Assembly (NCBI RefSeq): GCF_019050325.1
Contig: NZ_VOMB01000020.1
Span: 434,001 to 498,000 of the forward strand
Origin: [Mycobacterium] fortunisiensis
GTDB lineage: Bacteria > Actinomycetota > Actinomycetes > Mycobacteriales > Mycobacteriaceae
DNA: 64,000 bases
Direction of reading: 5' to 3'
The notes beneath the pieces are model-generated. The model saw only the letters and a program-made list of their open reading frames with translations. It was not told where the DNA came from and did not search any database. How positions within the stretch are numbered: position 1 is the stretch's first letter; each line of letters starts with the position of its first letter. This document shows positions 58,384-64,000 of the stretch, one piece after another. Made by a program: the position numbers and the translations under genes.

Positions 58384-60332
58384 GCGCTCGCTCCCACGGC
58401 ATTCGACTCAGTAGGTTCCTCGATGGTGGCCGCCGCCAACCGGGCGAACTTGGCCTTGTCCGCTTCCTTCTCACCGAGCGTGCCATCCAGGGCCGCATCG
58501 ATGATGCCCTCGACCTCGTCGGCCAGGAAGGCCATGCCCTCCACTTTGGTCACCGACTGGATGTCGACCAGGTACTTACCGCGCAGCAGCAACGCCAGCT
58601 GGCCGAGGTTCATCTCCGGCACCACGACCTTCGGGTAACGGCGCAGCACCTCGCCGAGGTTGGCCGGGAAGGGATTGAGGTGACGCAGATGGGCCTGGGC
58701 CACCTTGACGCCCTTGCGCCGGGCCCGGCGGCAGGCCTCGCCGATCGGACCGTAGCTGCTGCCCCAGCCCAGCATCAGCAGCTCGGCATCGCCGGTGGGG
58801 TCGTCGACCACGAGATCGGGCACCGTGATGCCGGCGACCTTCTCCTGGCGCAGCCGCACCATCAGGTCATGGTTCTTGGGCTCATACGAGATGTTGCCGG
58901 AGCCGTTGGCCGATTCGAGGCCGCCGATGCGGTGCTCCAGGCCCGCGGTGCCGGGCACCGCGAACTGGCGGGCCAGGGTCTCGGGATCGCGCGCGTAGGG
59001 CGCGAACGGCTCGCCGGACTTGGCAAACGTGTGCTCGATCGGCGGGTAGGTGCTGATGTCCGGAATCTGCCACGGCTCCGAACCGTTGGCGATGGCGCCG
59101 TCGGACAGGATGATCACCGGGGTGTGGTAATCCACCGCGATGCGCGCCGCGTCCACGGCGATGTCGAAGCAGTCCGACGGGGACCGCGGGGCCAGTATCG
59201 CGACCGGGGATTCGCCGTTGCGCCCGAACAGCGCCTGCAGCAGGTCGGCCTGCTCGGTCTTGGTCGGCAGACCCGTCGACGGGCCGCCACGCTGAACGTC
59301 GATGATCACCAGCGGCAGCTCGGTCATCACGGCCAGGCCGATCGCCTCGGACTTGAGCGAGACGCCCGGGCCCGAGGTGCTGGTGACGCCCAGTGCGCCG
59401 CCGTAGGAGGCGCCGATGGCCGCGCCGATGCCGGCGATCTCATCCTCGGCCTGGAAGGTCAGCACGTTGAAGTTCTTGTGCTTGGACAGCTCGTGCAGGA
59501 TGTCGCTGGCCGGGGTGATCGGGTAGGTGCCCAGCACCACCTGGATCTGAGCCAGGTGCCCGGCGGCCACGATGCCGTACGCCAGCGCGGTGTTACCCGA
59601 GATCTGCCGGTACTCACCGGACTTGAGCTTGGCCGGCGCCACCTCATAGGTGGTCGCGAAGGCCTCGGTGGTCTCGCCGTAGTTCCAACCGGCCTTGAGC
59701 GCCAGCACGTTGGCCTCGGCGACCTCGGGCTTACGGGCGAACTTCTCCCGGATGAACGCCTCGCTGGCCTCGAGTTCGCGGCCGTACATCCACGACAGCA
59801 AGCCGAGGGCGAACATGTTCTTGGCGCGCTGGCCGTCCTTCTTGGTGGCGCCGATCGCCTCCACGGCGCCCAGGGTCAGCGTCGTCATCGCAACGGAGGT
59901 CACCACGTAGTCCGACAACGTGTCATCCTCTAGCGGATTGTTGTCGTATCCGACCTTGGCGAGGTTGCGCTTGGTGAACTCATCAGAGTTGGCGATGATC
60001 AGCCCGCCGCGGGGCAGATCCGAGACGTTCGCCTTGAGCGCGGCCGGGTTCATGGCCACGAGCACGTCGGGTCGGTCACCGGCGGTGAGGATGTCGTAGT
60101 CGGCGATCTGGATCTGGAACGACGACACACCGGGCAGGGTGCCCTGTGGCGCGCGGATCTCGGCCGGATAGTTCGGCTGGGTCGCCAGGTCGTTGCCGAA
60201 CAGTGCAGCTTCAGAAGTGAAGCGGTCACCGGTCAGCTGCATACCGTCGCCGGAGTCGCCGGCGAAGCGGATGACAACCTTCTCGAGCTTCTGCCGCGGC
60301 GCGGCGCTATTGCCGTTGCCGTTCTCACCCAC
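58380..60332 (-). CDS. korA: 2-oxoglutarate:ferredoxin oxidoreductase, fused gamma-alpha subunit
   Basis: 650 residues. The N-terminal gamma domain (VVIRFAGDSGDGMQLTGDRFTSEAALFGNDLATQPNYPAEIRAPQG) is fused to the pyrimidine-binding alpha domain (VVLGTYPITPASDILHELSKHKNF; FQAEDEIAGIGAAIGASYGGALGVTSTSGPG). This gamma-alpha fusion is the actinobacterial arrangement, without a ferredoxin domain. First gene of korA-korB-mobA. The 324-bp upstream gap contains a 15-bp palindrome that may be an operator. Confidence 0.96.
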   Translation of the reverse strand: MGENGNGNSAAPRQKLEKVVIRFAGDSGDGMQLTGDRFTSEAALFGNDLATQPNYPAEIRAPQGTLPGVSSFQIQIADYDILTAGDRPDVLVAMNPAALKANVSDLPRGGLIIANSDEFTKRNLAKVGYDNNPLEDDTLSDYVVTSVAMTTLTLGAVEAIGATKKDGQRAKNMFALGLLSWMYGRELEASEAFIREKFARKPEVAEANVLALKAGWNYGETTEAFATTYEVAPAKLKSGEYRQISGNTALAYGIVAAGHLAQIQVVLGTYPITPASDILHELSKHKNFNVLTFQAEDEIAGIGAAIGASYGGALGVTSTSGPGVSLKSEAIGLAVMTELPLVIIDVQRGGPSTGLPTKTEQADLLQALFGRNGESPVAILAPRSPSDCFDIAVDAARIAVDYHTPVIILSDGAIANGSEPWQIPDISTYPPIEHTFAKSGEPFAPYARDPETLARQFAVPGTAGLEHRIGGLESANGSGNISYEPKNHDLMVRLRQEKVAGITVPDLVVDDPTGDAELLMLGWGSSYGPIGEACRRARRKGVKVAQAHLRHLNPFPANLGEVLRRYPKVVVPEMNLGQLALLLRGKYLVDIQSVTKVEGMAFLADEVEGIIDAALDGTLGEKEADKAKFARLAAATIEEPTESNAVGASA

Positions 60333-60572
60333 GGCTACCGCCTTTCACACGTTCTTTGACCACGTCAGTCCGGGCCGCTGTCACGTGACGCGCCGGCCGG
60401 ATAGACGTCCACCGAATTTTGATGTCACTACCAGTACCGATTATTGCACTGCTCTTAGGCTGCGCTTCACCGCGACGCCCCCCGACACGCGGGTGATCTG
60501 ACCGTGAAGGTGCTGTTCACCGACGTGAAGGAAGCCCGCTTGAGACAAAACTGTGGTTTTCGTCACGTTTAG

Positions 60573-60587
60573 GAGAATGTCATTCTC
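60573..60587. promoter_or_regulatory. Palindrome GAGAATG-T-CATTCTC, candidate korAB operator
   Basis: Perfect 7-1-7 inverted repeat, flanked by TTAG and TAAG, about 240 bp upstream of korA. Such tight palindromes are typical for TetR- or GntR-type regulators of acyl-CoA metabolism. No regulator gene is adjacent. Confidence 0.5.
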
Positions 60588-60596
60588 TAAGGAAAA

Positions 60597-60614
60597 GGCT
60601 ACCGGCCGGTAGCC
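60597..60614 (-). terminator. Terminator of the pfkB-like gene
   Basis: GGCTACCGGCCGGTAGCC is a perfect 18-bp palindrome followed on the minus strand by TTTTCC. It lies 43 bp past the kinase stop, so it should isolate that gene from korA. Confidence 0.75.
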
Positions 60615-60656
60615 CCGCCCCAACAGTGACGACCTCGAACTTGACACCTGTCGAGT

Positions 60657-61480
60657 CTAGCGCCGCGTGGCCAACTCGCGGGCCACCAGGACACTGGCCG
60701 CCTCGGCAGCGCCCTGCGGATCATCGCCGGCCGCCCGATGTGCGACGTAGCAGGCGGTGAACATGTCACCCGCCCCCGTGGTCTGGACATCGAGAACCCG
60801 CCAGGCGGGCGGGATCCGCGCCACCGCGCCGTCGACGTAGATGTCGCAGCCCTCGGAGCCGTACGTCACCAGGACCTCCGGCACGCCGATCCGCTCGGCG
60901 GTCGATTTGTCGAAGACGCCGCCCGCCACCATCGCCGCCTCGTGCTCGGCGAGCTTGAGAACGGTCAGATGGGCCAGCAGATCTGCCGGAAAATGACGGT
61001 CCTCGACCAGCGGCCCCACCCGTCGGCGCGCACCAGGCCCTGGCCGTCGTAGGCCACCCGGTGACCGCGCGCCGCCAGCGTCGCGACCGTGTCGGCCGGA
61101 AAATCGGTGCGCAGCAACGGCGCCAGGTGCACCCACGTCGTCACCGGGTCCACCATTTCGATGTCGGCGGCCGTCCACACCGGGCCGATGGCCGCCACAC
61201 TGACATGGCGGTGATCGGTGTCGTCGTAGTCGAGGCGGAACGCGCTCGTCGACGCCGCCGGCACGATCTCCACCAACGGACCGAACCGCGCGCGCAACGG
61301 GGCAAACACTGCATGATCGCGTTCGGCCGCCATCGCGACGATCCGGCCCGCGACGTCGGCCGCCTGCAGTGCGACCCCCGCGAACGAAGCACAACCACCC
61401 GGACTCGGCGCCGCACCGTCGATGACGTCGACCGCCAGATTGCCGAGCACGGTGACCCCGGGGACGAGCTCTCGCGACAT
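60657..61480 (-). pseudogene. PfkB-family carbohydrate kinase broken by a single-base frameshift
   Basis: The first frame, from the ATG at 61480, gives ELVPGVTVLGNLAVDVIDGAAPSPGGCASF and continues in normal kinase sequence to VAYDGQGLVRADG at about 61020, then turns into non-kinase residues and stops at 60965. A second frame continues with VGPLVEDRHFPADLLAHLTVLKLAEHEAAMV and the catalytic end VLDVQTTGAGDMFTACYVAH to the stop at 60657. The break is at the GGG (minus strand) of 61021-61019; one more G would join the frames into about 274 residues. It is either a true inactivation or a base missed in sequencing. Confidence 0.85.
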
Positions 61481-61529
61481 GGTTGCAGTGTCCCGTCGAC
61501 GAGGACTCCCGCACTCCCCGACAGGCGAG

Positions 61530-61545
61530 CGTGAGCCAGATCACA
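61530..61545. promoter_or_regulatory. CRP-like operator between the pfkB-like gene and a small secreted protein gene
   Basis: CGTGAGCCAGATCACA has the perfect GTGA-N6-TCAC core. It is 50-65 bp upstream of the kinase start and about 75 bp upstream of the small gene at 61619, so it could serve either. Confidence 0.5.
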
Positions 61546-61618
61546 TCCGGGGGTATGGAATAACGATCGGCTGACCTACATTTAGATAGGCAATCGATGT
61601 GTTCGAGAAGGGATGCCC

Positions 61619-61861
61619 ATGAGTTCCAGGACGAAGCTTCTCCTCTGTACCGCCGGCATGGCCGCTGCGGCAGCCATGGCACTGCTGGGGCTGAAAAACG
61701 CTCCGAACGACCGCGCACCGGAATTGTCGGTACCCGCCGCCCAGGCCACCATGCACTTCGGGCAGACCGTGACCCAGTCCAAGGCGCCGAAAGAACCCGA
61801 GACGCCTGCCGCGACGCCACCGGTCAAGGCCGAGCCGGCACCCACCGCCGAACCCGGCTGA
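61619..61861 (+). CDS. Small exported or membrane-anchored proline/alanine-rich protein
   Basis: 80 residues from the ATG at 61619 with GAGAAGGG upstream (ATG 61613 is too close to that site). The N-terminal basic/hydrophobic segment (SSRTKLLLCTAGMAAAAAMALLGL) is a signal peptide or anchor. The remainder is disordered and rich in Pro, Ala, Glu and Lys (KAPKEPETPAATPPVKAEPAPTAEPG). No known family. Confidence 0.65.
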   Translation: MSSRTKLLLCTAGMAAAAAMALLGLKNAPNDRAPELSVPAAQATMHFGQTVTQSKAPKEPETPAATPPVKAEPAPTAEPG

Positions 61862-61935
61862 GCCGCAAACTGCGGCTGCCGCGGGGTGAGTGTGCCGGGG
61901 CGCCCGTTGTTTTCGAGGTCCAGCTTCTCGGGGAC

Positions 61936-61941
61936 TAGATT
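61936..61941 (+). promoter_or_regulatory. Likely -10 box (TAGATT) of a leaderless oxidoreductase gene
   Basis: TAGATT fits TANNNT and ends 6 nt before the ATG at 61948, with no ribosome-binding site between. Confidence 0.45.
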
Positions 61942-61947
61942 GACCTC

Positions 61948-64000
61948 ATGACCAGCGCCAAGGACATCGAGGCCGATTACGACGAGCACCATGTCATCAG
62001 CACCGGCGCCGAACACGAGGCCGCTGGGGTCAAAGCGGTCCTGGTCAGCATGCAGCGCGGCTTCGAACAGATGGGGCCGCTGCGCACCGCGGCCGCACTC
62101 ACCCGACTCAACCAACGGCACGGTTTCGACTGCCCGGGCTGCGCCTGGCCGGAAGAACACGGCGGCCGCAAACTCGCCGAGTTCTGCGAGAACGGCGCCA
62201 AGGCGGTCGCCGAGGAGGCCACGAAGCGGGTCGTGACGCCGGAGTTCTTCACCCGGCACAGCGTCGCCGAGCTCGCGACCAAGCCCGAATACTGGCTGTC
62301 TCAGCAGGGCCGGCTGACCCACCCGATGGTGCTCGCCCCCGGAGAAACCCATTACCGGCCGATCGGGTGGGACGACGCCTACCGACTGATCGCCGAGCAC
62401 CTCAACGCACTGGCCTCGCCCGATGAAGCGCTGTTCTATACCTCCGGACGCACCAGCAACGAGGCCGCTTTCCTCTATCAGCTGATGGTCCGCAGCTACG
62501 GCACCAACAACCTGCCGGACTGTTCCAACATGTGCCACGAATCCTCGGGCACCGCGCTGACCGAGTCGATCGGCATCGGCAAAGGCTCGGTCACCGTGGA
62601 AGACGTCACCGAGGCCGACCTGATCCTGATCGCCGGCCAGAACCCCGGCACCAACCATCCCCGCATGTTGTCGGTGTTGGAGAAGGCAAAAGCCAACGGC
62701 GCCAAGATCGTTGCGATCAACCCGCTGCCCGAGGCCGGCCTGATCCGGTTCAAGGACCCGCAGAAGGTGCACGGTGTCGTCGGCCACGGCGTCGAGATCG
62801 CCGACGAATTCGTGCAGATCCGCATCGGCGGGGACATGGCCTTGTTCGCCGGGCTGGGCCGGCTGTTGCTGGAGGCCGACGACCGAGGTGGCACGGCCGC
62901 GCCAGTTCTGGACCACGAGTTCATCGCCGAGCACTGTGCAGGCTATGACGAATACGCGGCTCAGACCCGCAACGTGGACCTCGACACCGTGGCCGAGGCC
63001 ACCGGCGTCGAGCGGGCACAGTTGCAGCGCGTCGCCGACCTGCTGGCCGCCTCCGAACGCACCGTGCTGTGTTGGGCGATGGGGCTGACCCAGCAGCGCC
63101 ATGCGGTCGCGACCATCGGCGAGGCCACCAACCTGTTGCTGCTGCGCGGCATGATCGGCAAGCCCGGCGCCGGGGTGTGCCCGGTGCGCGGGCATTCCAA
63201 CGTCCAGGGCGACCGGACGATGGGCATCTGGGAAAAGATGCCGGAGAAATTCCTGGCCGCACTCGATGCCCGGTTCGGCATCACCAGCCCCCGCCGGCAC
63301 GGCTACGACACGGTCGACGCCATCCGCGCCATGCGCGATGGCCGGGCCGGCGTGTTCATCGGGATGGGCGGAAACTTCGTCTCGGCCACCCCCGACACCG
63401 AGGTCACCGAAGCCGGGCTGCGCAGTTGCGCCCTGACCGTTCAGATTTCGACGAAGCTCAACCGCAGTCACCTGGTGCACGGCAGAACAGCCCTGATCCT
63501 GCCGACCCTCGGCCGCACCGATCGCGACATCGTGAACGGCCGCAAACAGCAAGTGTCGGTTGAGGATTCGATGTCGATGGTGCATCTGTCGCGCGGCAGC
63601 CTGCATCCCCCCAGCGATCAACTGCGCAGCGAGGTCGCCATCGTCTGCGAGCTCGCCCGGACCCTGCTGGGCCCGGAGCACCCGGTGCCGTGGGAGACGT
63701 TCGCTTCCGATTACGACACCGTGCGCGACGCGATCGCCGCGGTGGTCCCCGGCTGCGCGGACTACAACACCAAGGTGCGTCGACCCGACGGGTTCCAGCT
63801 CCCCCACCCGCCGCGCGATTCCCGCGAATTCCCCACGCACACCGGGAAAGCCAACTTCGCGGTGAACCCGCTGGAGTGGGTTCCGGTGCCCGAGGGCCGG
63901 CTGGTACTGCAGACCCTGCGCAGCCACGACCAGTACAACACCACCATCTACGGTCTGGACGACCGCTACCGCGGCATCAAGGGCGGACGCCGGGTGGTAT
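61948..64000 (+). CDS. fdhF: FdhF/YdeP-type molybdopterin oxidoreductase (runs off right edge)
   Basis: 684 codons from the ATG at 61948, open to the window end; related proteins have about 770 residues, so roughly the last tenth is missing. The N-terminus has the CPGC pair (HGFDCPGCAWPEEHGG) of the YdeP/FdhF branch in place of the usual four-cysteine iron-sulfur motif. LFYTSGRTSNEAAFLYQLMVRSYG, NNLPDCSNMCHESSG (likely molybdenum ligand cysteine), ILIAGQNPGTNHPRML, and GKPGAGVCPVRGHSNVQGDRT follow, all typical for bis-MGD enzymes. The name formate dehydrogenase is traditional; the reaction is not established. It needs the cofactor made by MobA. Confidence 0.92.
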   Translation, partial: MTSAKDIEADYDEHHVISTGAEHEAAGVKAVLVSMQRGFEQMGPLRTAAALTRLNQRHGFDCPGCAWPEEHGGRKLAEFCENGAKAVAEEATKRVVTPEFFTRHSVAELATKPEYWLSQQGRLTHPMVLAPGETHYRPIGWDDAYRLIAEHLNALASPDEALFYTSGRTSNEAAFLYQLMVRSYGTNNLPDCSNMCHESSGTALTESIGIGKGSVTVEDVTEADLILIAGQNPGTNHPRMLSVLEKAKANGAKIVAINPLPEAGLIRFKDPQKVHGVVGHGVEIADEFVQIRIGGDMALFAGLGRLLLEADDRGGTAAPVLDHEFIAEHCAGYDEYAAQTRNVDLDTVAEATGVERAQLQRVADLLAASERTVLCWAMGLTQQRHAVATIGEATNLLLLRGMIGKPGAGVCPVRGHSNVQGDRTMGIWEKMPEKFLAALDARFGITSPRRHGYDTVDAIRAMRDGRAGVFIGMGGNFVSATPDTEVTEAGLRSCALTVQISTKLNRSHLVHGRTALILPTLGRTDRDIVNGRKQQVSVEDSMSMVHLSRGSLHPPSDQLRSEVAIVCELARTLLGPEHPVPWETFASDYDTVRDAIAAVVPGCADYNTKVRRPDGFQLPHPPRDSREFPTHTGKANFAVNPLEWVPVPEGRLVLQTLRSHDQYNTTIYGLDDRYRGIKGGRRVV

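Larger units (their letters stand above)
60333..60656 (-). other. korA upstream region, 324 bp without a gene
   Basis: No coding frame is supported. Going from the pfkB end towards korA, it has a palindromic terminator (60597-60614), a 15-bp palindrome (60573-60587), then a moderately AT-rich stretch with ATTATTGCACTGCTC that may hold the promoter. No unambiguous -35/-10 pair was found. Confidence 0.5.

Noticed and set aside
61582..63927. 781-residue minus-strand frame at the right edge
   Set aside because: Antisense to the FdhF-like gene, whose plus-strand protein has clear molybdopterin-enzyme motifs.
1..64000. CRISPR arrays, insertion sequences, prophage, tRNA or rRNA genes
   Set aside because: No regularly spaced repeats, transposase or integrase motifs, tRNA cloverleaf segments or rRNA blocks were seen on reading both strands.

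Overview
The window is high-GC chromosomal DNA from a mycobacterium, most likely a fast-growing (Mycolicibacterium-type) species. From memory, the gene order follows the M. tuberculosis Rv2404c-Rv2455c segment: lepA, PemK-like protein, CBS protein, RNase Z-like protein, transglutaminase/alpha-E/ATP-grasp trio, rpsT, holA, comEC/comEA, degV, octT, gpgP, rsfS, nadD, VWA/MoxR, proA, ribokinase-like gene, nadE, proB, obg, rpmA, rplU, rne, ndk, folC, valS, rpfE, mobA, korB and korA. Mycobacterial habits are visible: ATGA stop/start overlaps, GTG and TTG starts, and several genes whose start codon lies 6-8 nt after a TANNNT -10 box, which suggests leaderless transcripts.

Layout. 0-4.8 kb: an edge-truncated lipoprotein, a small ANTAR protein, a methyltransferase, a medium-chain dehydrogenase, lepA and a solitary PemK-like protein. 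4.8-8.8 kb: a four-gene FecCD-type ABC importer with two tandem lipoprotein binding proteins, preceded by a clear cobalamin riboswitch; I recall no such cassette at this point in M. tuberculosis. 8.9-14.7 kb: small membrane protein, acetyltransferase, CBS protein, RNase Z-like hydrolase, then the transglutaminase/alpha-E/circularly permuted ATP-grasp operon. 14.9-18.6 kb: rpsT, holA, comEC, comEA. 18.7-27.5 kb: an accessory reductase and a DinB-type protein, then a long minus-strand run degV-octT-gpgP-rsfS-nadD, VWA-MoxR and proA; octT and gpgP belong to methylglucose lipopolysaccharide synthesis.

27.6-37.6 kb is a mixed region: sugar kinase, enoyl-CoA hydratase, DoxX, secreted proteins, nadE, an isochorismatase-fold hydrolase, a phosphotransferase carrying an internal 30-bp tandem duplication, and a sirtuin. 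37.6-49.3 kb is the proB-obg-rpmA-rplU and rne-ndk-DUF4233-folC-valS housekeeping block. 49.4-61.5 kb holds a DUF937 protein, a saccharopine dehydrogenase-like protein, an S9 peptidase, a FAD monooxygenase, two adjacent resuscitation-promoting factor genes with CRP-like sites upstream, a roughly 1 kb gene-free stretch, mobA, the korAB 2-oxoglutarate:ferredoxin oxidoreductase, and a PfkB kinase gene broken by a frameshift. The right edge cuts through a large molybdopterin oxidoreductase of the FdhF/YdeP type, an enzyme class that would use the MobA product.

I found no CRISPR array, prophage, insertion sequence, tRNA or rRNA gene. I do not see a clearly new multi-gene system. The best candidates for new biology are the riboswitch-controlled importer with paired binding proteins, the transglutaminase/alpha-E/ATP-grasp operon of unknown product, a hairpin that could hide the obg ribosome-binding site, and the paired rpf genes with CRP-like operators.
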